A program made the position numbers and the translations under genes. This document shows positions 1 through 6,613 of a stretch of 11,272 nt of DNA, in pieces. This DNA comes from Gammaproteobacteria bacterium (GTDB lineage Bacteria > Pseudomonadota > Gammaproteobacteria > Chromatiales > Chromatiaceae). The DNA is taken from positions 1 through 11,272 of the forward strand of contig JAHEHQ010000054.1 in assembly GCA_024644505.1 (NCBI GenBank), given 5' to 3'. Numbering within the stretch: the first letter of the stretch is position 1; every line of letters starts with the position of its first letter. The notes beneath the pieces are model-generated. The model was not told the DNA's origin. It made no database searches and saw only the letters and a program-made list of their open reading frames with translations.

Positions 1-1587
1 TTTCGAGAAAACCCGGACGGTGAGTTCATCGTCGATCTGCAGATGTTCATAGCGCTCTTCCGTGAACAGGGGCAGTGTTCGACCCACAAGATCCCGCAGG
101 TCGTGGTTGAATCGGTGTGAGAGTTGTCTCGTGGCGCCGTCCAGCAGCTCCCTTGCCAGTTCCCGAAGGTGGATCACGCGCTCTTTTCCGGCCATCTTTT
201 CCTGCAGTCCCTCGATGCCCTGCTGCAGACCGTCGGCCTTTCTGAGCCTTTCGTTTTCAGTCTGTATCCGATTTTCCAGATCCCCGATCAGTTCCTGGCT
301 GTGCCGGGATTCGAGGCTGATCCAGGCCTTCTCCCTGGACACCAGGTCCATGACTTCCGAGGTTTCCGCATTGAACAGGACTATGCGCTGGCAAAGCCTT
401 TCGGCTTCATCGGCATCGGGGCGCAGTGCGGCATCCACTGTCGGTTCCACCGTGGATTCATCCCCCTCCTCTTGCGTGGATGACGCATCCTCGGCGGTAT
501 TCGATTCCGCGGCCGAAGCCGCCGGTTCCGCCGATCGTTCCCGATGAAGCGTTCTTATCCTGTCCGCCAGGGATTCAGCGCTTTCACTCAGCCTCGCCAT
601 CCGACGGGTGAGCGCCGCAGAACGCATCCAAAACAGGAGAAACAGGAATGCAAAAGCAATACCCCCGTAGAGCAGCCAGGGCACGTACTGCTCGTTCCAC
701 CCCGGTATCCAACCGGAAAGCAGGCTTGTGAGCAGCCGGGTGAGATCATGATCCGGCATGCGTGTGATCAACCACCAGTTAGCCATGAGATCCGCAGCGC
801 CCAGAAAAGAGAGAAAACCCAGAAACCTCGCCCAGCGTCGCCTGCCGGCGGCGCCTCGTATCGACGGCAGGGATTCCTGGTATGCGGTGGATGCGGACTC
901 GAGTTCCCCGACCTCGGCCAGGGCACGGGTGTCTTCCTCAACCAGGCCATCGCGCTCCGCCTCCATGGCTGGCAGCAGTTCCGGATCCACGGCCAGCTCT
1001 TCCAGCTCCTGTTCCAGGCCGGCCGCCTGCTGCTGTATCTCTACCACGGCCTCTTGATCGAGTTCTATTTCCCCCGCGTATTCATCGCTCAGGTACTCCA
1101 GTGTGGAGATCCCGGCCATGGCCTTGATCGCATAGCTGTGGGGGTGCGGCGTGGTGATCTCACGCTGGGCCAGATAAAAGGATTCGATGAATTCCTCGAA
1201 ACCGTACCCCAGCAGGTCGTAAAGCCGGTTCTCCACCGCCTCCACGCCCCGCGCCATGGGTTTGTCCTGTCCAACCAGGCTGAGCCTGGCACCCTGATTG
1301 CCCTCCCGGTCGAGAAAGCGCGCGATTTCGTAATGCTCACCGTCCCCGGGGCGAAAACGCAGGCTAACCGAACAGCGCGACTCCCCCCAACGGATCAGTT
1401 TGTCCAGTTCCTCGGCCTCCAGGGAGAAAGTGCGTCCGAACAGGGCGAAACAAACGGTTTCCCCCACGGTGCTCTTGCCTGATTCATTGGGGCCGTCGAT
1501 GGCGATGATCCCGCTTTCGGGGAGATCCTTGAGTTCGAGGCGGGCGTACTTGAGTACGTTCTCGGCGGAGATATCGGTAATAATCAT
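1..1587 (-). CDS. Rad50/SMC-like AAA ATPase (YhaN type) with membrane segments, partial
   Basis: The frame is open without a stop from the ATG at 1587 to the left edge, giving 529 residues with the C-terminus missing. Residues 1-40 look like the N-terminal half of an ABC/SMC ATPase: MIITDISAENVLKYARLEL is followed by a Walker A, GPNESGKST, at 32-40. A Q-loop-like FYLAQREI lies near 137-144. Charged coiled-coil sequence runs about 165-240 and 395-485. Two hydrophobic stretches (about 252-275 and 303-321) look like membrane spans in the arm, as in YhaN-like proteins. Residues 350-395 are an acidic Ala/Ser/Glu linker. The last residues resemble the strand region ahead of the signature and Walker B motifs, which must lie off the window. 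The start is supported by GGAGGAGGG at 1602-1594, 6 nt upstream. Family knowledge suggests DNA-end or repair-associated ATPase activity, often beside an SbcD/YhaO-like nuclease; none is visible here. Class is fairly sure, exact role is not. Confidence 0.85.
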   Translation of the reverse strand, partial: MIITDISAENVLKYARLELKDLPESGIIAIDGPNESGKSTVGETVCFALFGRTFSLEAEELDKLIRWGESRCSVSLRFRPGDGEHYEIARFLDREGNQGARLSLVGQDKPMARGVEAVENRLYDLLGYGFEEFIESFYLAQREITTPHPHSYAIKAMAGISTLEYLSDEYAGEIELDQEAVVEIQQQAAGLEQELEELAVDPELLPAMEAERDGLVEEDTRALAEVGELESASTAYQESLPSIRGAAGRRRWARFLGFLSFLGAADLMANWWLITRMPDHDLTRLLTSLLSGWIPGWNEQYVPWLLYGGIAFAFLFLLFWMRSAALTRRMARLSESAESLADRIRTLHRERSAEPAASAAESNTAEDASSTQEEGDESTVEPTVDAALRPDADEAERLCQRIVLFNAETSEVMDLVSREKAWISLESRHSQELIGDLENRIQTENERLRKADGLQQGIEGLQEKMAGKERVIHLRELARELLDGATRQLSHRFNHDLRDLVGRTLPLFTEERYEHLQIDDELTVRVFSK

Positions 1588-1589
1588 GA

Positions 1590-1778
1590 TCAGCCCTCCT
1601 CCAGGGTCCGCAGGCTGCGCAGCACCATCTCCATGGCCTCCCGGTAATCCTGCTCCTCGAAGGATTCGCCGGTGTTCCTGCGGTTCTCGAACTCGGCTTC
1701 GCAATAGTCGGTAAAGGCCTCGCGGGGACCCGGACATTCAGCACCGCTCAAGGGTTTGATTTGTTGCTCCGTAGACAT
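1590..1778 (-). CDS. 62-residue acidic small protein, function unknown
   Basis: I do not recognise this protein. It begins MSTEQQIKPLSGAECPGP and continues into a predicted helical, glutamate-rich segment ending MVLRSLRTLEEG. It has no signal peptide and no membrane segment. Two cysteines lie at positions 15 and 25. The ATG at 1778 has an AGAGG ribosome binding site (1792-1788) 9 nt upstream. Its stop is 2 nt before the ATPase start, and the ATPase ribosome binding site sits inside its last codons, so the two are almost certainly co-transcribed and translationally coupled. That coupling, a good RBS and the acidic composition argue for a real gene. An accessory or regulatory partner of the ATPase is an inference from position only. 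It is too short to be a remnant of the nuclease usually paired with such ATPases, and I see no nuclease motif. Confidence 0.7.
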   Translation of the reverse strand: MSTEQQIKPLSGAECPGPREAFTDYCEAEFENRRNTGESFEEQDYREAMEMVLRSLRTLEEG

Positions 1779-1896
1779 GGCGATTTTCCTCTTATTTTTA
1801 GGGTCTGGCGTTGCCCGTCAGCCGGCCGGCCCCGTGATCGGTGCACATGCCAGGTATTCATTGCCACAGTATCAAACTTTCAAAACGAAACGAACC

Positions 1897-1909
1897 GTCA
1901 ATCATTGAC
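1897..1909. promoter_or_regulatory. Perfect operator-like palindrome GTCAATCATTGAC
   Basis: GTCAAT and ATTGAC are exact inverted copies around a single central base. Each arm contributes a TTGAC, a -35-like core, on one strand. The site is about 120 bases upstream of the small-protein ATG. A short perfect palindrome overlapping a possible -35 element is the geometry of a dimeric repressor site. A single copy of this length could also be chance, and I cannot name a regulator. Confidence 0.3.
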
Positions 1910-1938
1910 CCGGAACAGGCTTCAGCCATTTATTGTTC

Positions 1939-1960
1939 CATGGGATTTGGGAATCCAATG
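1939..1960 (-). terminator. Weak hairpin downstream of the RNase gene
   Basis: GGATT (1943-1947) pairs with AATCC (1952-1956) around a TGGG loop. The stem extends past one mismatch by three more pairs (CAT with ATG). It lies 24-45 bases after the RNase stop. No T-run follows it on the minus strand, so it is at best a weak or processed 3' end rather than a classical intrinsic terminator. Confidence 0.25.
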
Positions 1961-1983
1961 CATGTCGGACCAAGAAAATCTGC

Positions 1984-3807
1984 TTAGGAAATCACCTTGA
2001 ACCAAACCTTCTGGTCGGTCAGGTCAATCTCACGCACCGCCAGGGAAAGTTCGGTGTTGAGAGGCAGGTCCCCGGGCAGTCGAACCCTGCTCTCCAGGGC
2101 CAGTTCCGGCACGACCAGGGTAGCCCGCCTGTCGTTCATCTCCACCACGATGCCGGTGCCCCGCCAGCCGGGATCTCTTTGCAGGTAGATCAGTTTCCAG
2201 TGAAGATTTGACAATCGCTCCGTCCGCCTTACGGCATCGGATGCCACTTCCGCAACGGCGATGCGCTCGGACATCACGGATACAGGCAGCATCGGTCCGC
2301 CATCCAGATAGGCCCGCAACTGCTGATGGGTCACCAGGTCCTGATAACGTCGCAGGGGACTGGTCACACGGCAATAGGCATTCAAACCCAGACCTGCATG
2401 AGGTTCCTCCAGACTCTTTGACCGGGAAGGCTTGAGTTGCCGGCGAAAGGCAAACATCCCGGCCATATCCGTGGGCCGGCCGGGTTCCGCCGGTGGCGCC
2501 TGGGTGGCATAGGGAACCGGAATCTCCTTTTCCAGTGCAAACATGGCCACCACTTCACCCGCCATCAACATCAGGTCCGTTACCATGCTGCGGCTGGCAA
2601 GCCGCTCCAAAGGCGAAACCCGGATGTTGCCGTCACCGGAAACCCTGACCCTGACCTCCGGCAGGTCGATATTGACCGCTCCCGCTTCCATCCTTCGCCG
2701 GCGATAATCACGGGCCAGCCTTCCCAGGGTGGCGAAAGGTTCCTCCTCCATGCGCCGGTCGATATCAGCGTAACTGAATCTGCTTGCCCGGATGCTGGAT
2801 CTAACGAGCTCCAGGTCTACCGGTTTCCCGGCCGCATCGAGCCGAAAGCCCAGGGAGAGTGCGGGAGAGGTTTCCTCGAGCCCCACGCCCAGAACACCGG
2901 TCATGCCCGGTGGAAGCATATGGATGATCCGGTCGGGCAAATAGAGATTACTGCCCCGGGCGCGGGCCTCCGCATCCAGCGGGGAATCCGGTGTCACCAA
3001 TGCGGACACATCCGCGACGTGTACCCATATCCGGTCCCCGTCCAGACTGACGGCGTCGTCCGGGTCTTCGCTGCCCTCGTCGTCGATGGCAAAGGCCGGC
3101 AGATGGGTCAGGTCACGGCGCGGCTCGTCCGGCAGGGAGGGAACCTCGATATCCGGGTCGGCAGGGGTGATGTCACTGCGTGCCGGATAAGGATTGTGCT
3201 CCGGCTCCCAGTAACCTGTATTCAGAAGCAGGCGGTGGGCGTAAGCCGGCGTCTCCTGAATACCGAGCGCCTGCATGATCCTGCTCCCGCCGGTTCTCCC
3301 CAGAGCCAGGCGTTCCACCTCCCTGAGTCGCTCCCGGTCCTGATCTTCGATCTTTTCCTTCTTTAGCCGCAGCAGGAATCCGTTCCAGGCTTCCTCCTCC
3401 GCCCTGCGGGCCTCGCGGTCCGCCTTGTCGGCAGCCACCTGATCCGCTGTTCTGGCCTTTATCCGCCGGGGTTCGCCCTCGAAATAGAGGCCCTCGACAA
3501 CCAGCTGCCAGGCGGCCCAGGCCGATGCCGGATCGTAGACACCATAGACCAGTTGAGCCAACTCCTCGAGATCGGTCTCGTCCCCCGCCACCAGTTCCCA
3601 GGCTTCCGTGACATTACCCTCGGGGCCCTCGAGCGCCGGGAAACCGTGCAATGGGCCGGGGTGCAGCAGCTGGATATCCTTCGGGCGAACCCGCTTGCTT
3701 TTGCCCCCTTCCAGCTCGATATCGATCTTGTCGCTGACCGCCGTAACGACAGCCGGGCGTGATTTATACAGGACCAGGCTGCCCTGGGTGGACGGATTAT
3801 CTTGCAT
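1984..3807 (-). CDS. Short-type RNase II/RNB-family 3'-5' exoribonuclease
   Basis: This is a 607-residue predicted cytoplasmic processive exoribonuclease of the RNB family, degrading single-stranded RNA from the 3' end. Residues 8-52 form a small beta-rich domain (GSLVLYKSRPAVVTAV onwards). A charged helical region covers about 115-170. The RNB domain begins near 235 with the metal-binding acidic cluster IDDEGSEDPDDAVSL (Asp242, Asp248, Asp250, Asp251). The conserved TSPLRRYQDLVTHQQL lies near 482-497, with the arginines that contact phosphates. An S1-like beta domain forms the last 60 or so residues. The paired cold-shock domains of E. coli RNase II and RNase R are not evident, so it resembles the shorter RNase II-like proteins known from Deinococcus and cyanobacteria. 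I chose the ATG at 3807. The frame continues upstream to 3906, but those 33 residues look unlike the family and would run into the ygfZ promoter. The RBS is weak. Confidence 0.9.
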   Translation of the reverse strand: MQDNPSTQGSLVLYKSRPAVVTAVSDKIDIELEGGKSKRVRPKDIQLLHPGPLHGFPALEGPEGNVTEAWELVAGDETDLEELAQLVYGVYDPASAWAAWQLVVEGLYFEGEPRRIKARTADQVAADKADREARRAEEEAWNGFLLRLKKEKIEDQDRERLREVERLALGRTGGSRIMQALGIQETPAYAHRLLLNTGYWEPEHNPYPARSDITPADPDIEVPSLPDEPRRDLTHLPAFAIDDEGSEDPDDAVSLDGDRIWVHVADVSALVTPDSPLDAEARARGSNLYLPDRIIHMLPPGMTGVLGVGLEETSPALSLGFRLDAAGKPVDLELVRSSIRASRFSYADIDRRMEEEPFATLGRLARDYRRRRMEAGAVNIDLPEVRVRVSGDGNIRVSPLERLASRSMVTDLMLMAGEVVAMFALEKEIPVPYATQAPPAEPGRPTDMAGMFAFRRQLKPSRSKSLEEPHAGLGLNAYCRVTSPLRRYQDLVTHQQLRAYLDGGPMLPVSVMSERIAVAEVASDAVRRTERLSNLHWKLIYLQRDPGWRGTGIVVEMNDRRATLVVPELALESRVRLPGDLPLNTELSLAVREIDLTDQKVWFKVIS

Positions 3808-3829
3808 GGATCGAAAACGGGCTGTTATG

Positions 3830-3859
3830 AATATGCGAAAAGATGAACAGAACGGTAAA
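3830..3859 (-). promoter_or_regulatory. Weak candidate sigma70 promoter for the RNase gene
   Basis: On the minus strand TTTACC (3859-3854, four of six matches to TTGACA) is followed after 18 bases by CATATT (3835-3830, four of six matches to TATAAT). It would start transcription about 16 bases before the chosen ATG at 3807, which supports that start over the longer one. The hexamers are weak, so this is only a candidate. Confidence 0.3.
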
Positions 3860-3899
3860 CAACCGAAAGGTGGTTGTGATGATCTAGCGCCAATTTTGC

Positions 3900-3928
3900 C
3901 TGACACCCCCGGATAATTCTCCTATTAT
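3900..3928 (+). promoter_or_regulatory. Candidate sigma70 promoter for ygfZ
   Basis: CTGACA (3900-3905, five of six matches to TTGACA) is followed by a 17-base spacer and TATTAT (3923-3928, five of six matches to TATAAT). The predicted start near 3935 leaves a leader of about 36-48 bases before the ygfZ start codon. Consensus quality and ideal spacing in a divergent intergenic region make this the best promoter in the window. Confidence 0.6.
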
Positions 3929-3970
3929 TGTCGCCTGACCAGTGTACCCCGTCACCAACAACAGCGATCG

Positions 3971-4993
3971 ATGGTGCAGACGATGAAAAACCAGTGGAGG
4001 CAATTTCTGGATTCACAACCCCTCGGCCGGACAGACAGCCCCGGTCCGGAGACAACCTGTGCCGTCATGGCCCTGTCCCAGTTTGGTCTGATTCGGGCCA
4101 CCGGGGAGGACGCCGATAAATTTCTCCAGGGGCAGTTTACCAACGATCTCCGGGAGGTGGACGAGAACCGCTTCCAGATGAACAGCTACTGCACCCCCAA
4201 GGGGCGAATGCTGGCAAACTTCCTGGTGTTGCGCCATGCAGAGGGTCTATTGCTCCAGATGCCCCTGGAGACCCATGAGCTCTTGATGAAGCAGCTGCCA
4301 AAATTCATCCTCATGTCCAAGGTCCGGATAGAGGACGCCACGGACAACCTGGTGTGCATGGGTGTTGCCGGCCCTGCTGCGGAGTCCCTGATGGGCCGGC
4401 ATATCAAGGCACTCCCGGACGAACCGGGAACACTGGTGCGGGAAGGGGGAGTAACCCTGATGCGCATGCCCGGCGAGATGCCGCGGTTCGAACTGCTGGG
4501 AGATGTCGATGCGGTGATCGAATGGTGGAAGGCCCTCTCGTCGGAAGCGACGGTGGCCGCATCCGACTATTGGTCTCTGCTGGACATCCGGGCGGGGATT
4601 CCCACCATCTACCGCAGCACATCCGAGACCTTCATACCGCAGATGACCAACATGCAACTGATAGACGGTGTCAGTTTTATCAAGGGCTGTTACACAGGCC
4701 AGGAGGTGGTCGCACGCATGCGGTATCTGGGTAAACTGAAGCGGCGCATGTATCTGGCAAGCGCGGACACGAAAAGCTGTCCCAAACCGGGCGACGAGCT
4801 TTTTTCAGACGCCAGCAGCTCCGGGCAGTGGACGGGAAAAGTGGTCGATGCCCAGCCCTCGCCGAACGGGGGGTGCGAGCTTCTTTCGGTGCTCGAGATC
4901 ACCGCCTTCGAGCAGGATAATGTCCATCTCGAGAGCCCTTCGGGCCCGAAGCTGCAGTTCGAACCCCTGCCCTATGCTTTCGAGCAGGAGTAA
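3971..4993 (+). CDS. ygfZ: YgfZ/GcvT-like folate-binding protein (Fe-S maintenance, tRNA modification)
   Basis: This is a 340-residue protein of the YgfZ family, related to the glycine-cleavage T protein. The family binds folate and supports repair or activity of Fe-S enzymes such as MiaB. The diagnostic motif KGCYTGQE is present at 238-245 with the conserved Cys240, preceded by FIPQMTNMQLIDGVSF. The N-terminal half shows the usual GEDADKFLQGQFTNDL and YCTPKGRMLANF segments (45-60 and 73-84). Length is normal for the family (E. coli about 326). The start is uncertain: ATG at 3971 has no clear ribosome binding site, while ATG at 3983 has a weak GGTG six bases upstream and gives MKNQWRQFL, a plausible family N-terminus. 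It is the only plus-strand gene, divergent from the RNase and convergent with lysS, so it is probably monocistronic. Confidence 0.93.
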   Translation: MVQTMKNQWRQFLDSQPLGRTDSPGPETTCAVMALSQFGLIRATGEDADKFLQGQFTNDLREVDENRFQMNSYCTPKGRMLANFLVLRHAEGLLLQMPLETHELLMKQLPKFILMSKVRIEDATDNLVCMGVAGPAAESLMGRHIKALPDEPGTLVREGGVTLMRMPGEMPRFELLGDVDAVIEWWKALSSEATVAASDYWSLLDIRAGIPTIYRSTSETFIPQMTNMQLIDGVSFIKGCYTGQEVVARMRYLGKLKRRMYLASADTKSCPKPGDELFSDASSSGQWTGKVVDAQPSPNGGCELLSVLEITAFEQDNVHLESPSGPKLQFEPLPYAFEQE

Positions 4994-5025
4994 GCCCGAT
5001 ACTCCGTTGGCATTAATCCTGCTCG
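4981..5025. terminator. Overlapping inverted repeats at the ygfZ/lysS convergent ends
   Basis: CGAGCAGGA (4981-4989) is an exact inverted copy of TCCTGCTCG (5017-5025). Inside it GGAGTA (4987-4992) pairs exactly with TACTCC (5000-5005) around a 7-base loop. The two hairpins share bases 4987-4989 and so partly compete. The arms lie in the last codons of both genes and span both stop codons. There is no T-run, so this is a possible bidirectional, non-canonical termination or 3'-end stabilising structure rather than a textbook terminator. Confidence 0.4.
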
Positions 5026-6518
5026 GCCCGCATGTGGGGGAACAGCAGGACATCCCGGATCGAGGCTGAATCGGTGAACAGCATCACCAGGCGATCGACG
5101 CCTATCCCCTCGCCCGCCGTGGGGGGCATGCCGTGCTCCAGGGCCCTGACATAGTCCGCATCGAAGTGCATGGCCTCCATGTCGCCCGCCTCCTTTTCCG
5201 CGACCTGCTGACGGAACCTCTCGGCCTGGTCCTCGGCGTCGTTGAGCTCGGAAAATCCGTTGGCGATCTCCCGCCCGCCTATGAACAGCTCAAAACGATC
5301 GGTAACCGCGGGGTTCTCGTCATTTCGGCGTGCCAGGGGTGAGACCTCCGTGGGATAGGAGGTGATGAAGGTGGGATCCAGCAGCCGGTGCTCCACCGTT
5401 TTCTCAAAGATCTCCACCTGAATCTTCCCCACACCATAGCCCTCTTTGAGGGGGATACCCAGATCCTTGGCAACGGCTCGAAGCTGGTCAGGGTCATCGA
5501 GCTGCGTATCGGACAGGGTTGGATTGAATCGCAGGATAGACTCCTTTACGGTCATGCGCGCAAACGGCTTGCCAAGATCAAAGATTTCCCCCTGGTAGTT
5601 GATCTGTTCGACACCCAGAACGTCCCGGGCCAGGGAACGTATCATCTTCTCGCTGAGATCCATCAGATCATGGTAGTCGGCGTAGGCCTGGTAGAACTCC
5701 ACCATGGTGAATTCGGGATTGTGCTTGGTCGACAAACCCTCGTTGCGAAAATTCCGGTTGATCTCATAGACCCGCTCGAAACCGCCCACCACCAGCCGCT
5801 TCAGATAGAGCTCGGGTGCGATACGCAGAAACAGCTGCATATCCAGGGCGTTGTGATGGGTGACGAAAGGCCTGGCCGTGGCGCCCCCGGGTATGGCCTG
5901 CATCATCGGCGTCTCCACTTCCAGGAACTCGTGTCCGTTGAGAAAATCCCGAATGCTATTGATGATGAAGGTGCGGATACGGAAGGTCTTCCGCGAGGCG
6001 TCGTTCATGATCAGATCCAGGTAGCGCTGCCGGTAGCGCTGCTCCTGATCGGTGAGTCCGTGAAATTTCTCGGGCAGCGGTCGAAGCGACTTGGTCAACA
6101 GCCGGAAATCATCGACGCGAACCGAGAGCTCTCCTGTCTTGGTCTTGAACAGCTGCCCCTCCACACCGACGATATCCCCCACATCCAGCTCTTTCTTGAA
6201 CTGCCCGTTGTAGACACCCTCGGGCAAAGAATCCCGCTGCACGAAAAGCTGAATGCGCCCGGACATGTCCTGGATATGGGCAAAGCTCGCCTTTCCCATG
6301 ATGCGCCGGCTCATCAGGCGCCCGGCCACCTTTACGCGGATGCGGTCCTGCTCCAGTTCCTCCGCACTCCTTTTATCGTATTCGGCGTGCAGTTCCCCAG
6401 CCACCACGTTGCGCTTGAAATCGTTCGGAAAGGCGATGCCGCGTTCCCTTATCTGGTTGAGTTTCTCCCTGCGCTGGGCAATGAGCTTGTTTTCGTCCTG
6501 GACCTGATCGTCAGTCAT
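5013..6518 (-). CDS. lysS: Lysyl-tRNA synthetase, class II
   Basis: This 501-residue cytoplasmic enzyme charges tRNA-Lys with lysine using ATP. An N-terminal helical extension leads into an OB-fold anticodon-binding domain (about 60-145, with VKVAGRLMSRRIMGKASFAH). The class II catalytic core follows: motif 1 around 188-206 ending FLEVETPM, motif 2 around 249-275 with RNFRNEGLSTKHNPEF, and motif 3 at 469-481, GEGIGVDRLVMLF, with the ATP-binding Arg476. Length and motifs are normal for bacterial LysRS. It lies 95 bases downstream of prfB on the same strand, the prfB-lysS order known from E. coli, and is probably transcribed with it. The ATG at 6518 has no strong Shine-Dalgarno; GGT about 9 bases upstream is the best available. 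Translation may depend on upstream coupling or on the structured spacer. Confidence 0.97.
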   Translation of the reverse strand: MTDDQVQDENKLIAQRREKLNQIRERGIAFPNDFKRNVVAGELHAEYDKRSAEELEQDRIRVKVAGRLMSRRIMGKASFAHIQDMSGRIQLFVQRDSLPEGVYNGQFKKELDVGDIVGVEGQLFKTKTGELSVRVDDFRLLTKSLRPLPEKFHGLTDQEQRYRQRYLDLIMNDASRKTFRIRTFIINSIRDFLNGHEFLEVETPMMQAIPGGATARPFVTHHNALDMQLFLRIAPELYLKRLVVGGFERVYEINRNFRNEGLSTKHNPEFTMVEFYQAYADYHDLMDLSEKMIRSLARDVLGVEQINYQGEIFDLGKPFARMTVKESILRFNPTLSDTQLDDPDQLRAVAKDLGIPLKEGYGVGKIQVEIFEKTVEHRLLDPTFITSYPTEVSPLARRNDENPAVTDRFELFIGGREIANGFSELNDAEDQAERFRQQVAEKEAGDMEAMHFDADYVRALEHGMPPTAGEGIGVDRLVMLFTDSASIRDVLLFPHMRAEQD

Positions 6519-6551
6519 CTGTGATTACCAAAGGTTTGGGCCGCCTGAAGG

Positions 6552-6595
6552 CCGCCCGGAGTTGCCGATTATTACCATTCACCCTGGCCGGGCGG
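6552..6595. repeat. GC-rich inverted repeat in the prfB-lysS spacer
   Basis: CCGCCCGG (6552-6559) and CCGGGCGG (6588-6595) are exact inverted copies enclosing 28 bases. A direct repeat GGCCGCC at 6539-6545 and 6550-6556 overlaps the left arm. The structure lies between the prfB stop and the lysS start and could attenuate or stabilise the transcript. With no T-run and a long loop I do not call it a terminator. Confidence 0.35.
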
Positions 6596-6613
6596 ACCTG
6601 ACATCTGGAACCC

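Larger units (their letters stand above)
1779..1983. other. Non-coding region between the RNase gene and the small-protein/ATPase operon
   Basis: These 205 bases hold no convincing gene. The middle (about 1855-1985) is visibly more AT-rich than the flanking genes, which fits a promoter and 3' end region. It must carry the end of the RNase transcript and probably the promoter of the downstream small-protein/ATPase pair, both on the minus strand. The best -35-like hexamer for that pair is TTGACG (1901-1896). The nearest -10-like hexamer, GATACT (1873-1868), is 22 bases away, which is too far for a good sigma70 promoter, so I do not call one. The region also holds a palindrome (1897-1909), a weak hairpin (1939-1960) and a GC-only GGCCGGCC stretch around 1821-1830. 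Confidence 0.6.
3808..3970. other. Divergent intergenic region between the RNase gene and ygfZ
   Basis: These 163 bases separate two divergently transcribed genes and carry outward promoters. The ygfZ promoter at 3900-3928 is good and the opposing one at 3830-3859 is weak. Between them is a small inverted repeat, ACAACC (3859-3864) with GGTTGT (3872-3877), which could be a regulatory site or chance. No small gene is supported here. Confidence 0.6.

Noticed and set aside
544..1482. Plus-strand 312-codon open frame opposite the ATPase
   Set aside because: It is in exact antisense register with the ATPase codons, gives low-complexity Pro/Arg/Gln-rich protein and has no recognisable motif; the minus-strand frame has Walker A and an RBS.
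1821..1830. GGCCGGCC stretch as a terminator
   Set aside because: Self-complementary but with no loop and no following T-run.
1761..2000. Plus-strand 79-codon frame across the 1779-1983 spacer
   Set aside because: It starts at TTG without an RBS, overlaps both flanking genes and shows no protein-like features.
2437..3366. Plus-strand 309-codon open frame opposite the RNase
   Set aside because: Shadow of the RNB gene; no motif, and the opposite strand has clear catalytic residues.
3859..3877. ACAACC/GGTTGT inverted repeat as a firm operator
   Set aside because: Six-base arms with a 7-base loop are expected by chance in a region this size; kept only as a note in the intergenic entry.
3808..3906. 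33-residue N-terminal extension of the RNase
   Set aside because: Cysteine/phenylalanine/arginine-rich sequence unlike the family, overlapping the likely promoters of both divergent genes; ATG 3807 is preferred.
5388..6524. Plus-strand 378-codon open frame opposite lysS
   Set aside because: Antisense shadow of a full-length lysyl-tRNA synthetase; long antisense frames are common in GC-rich genes.
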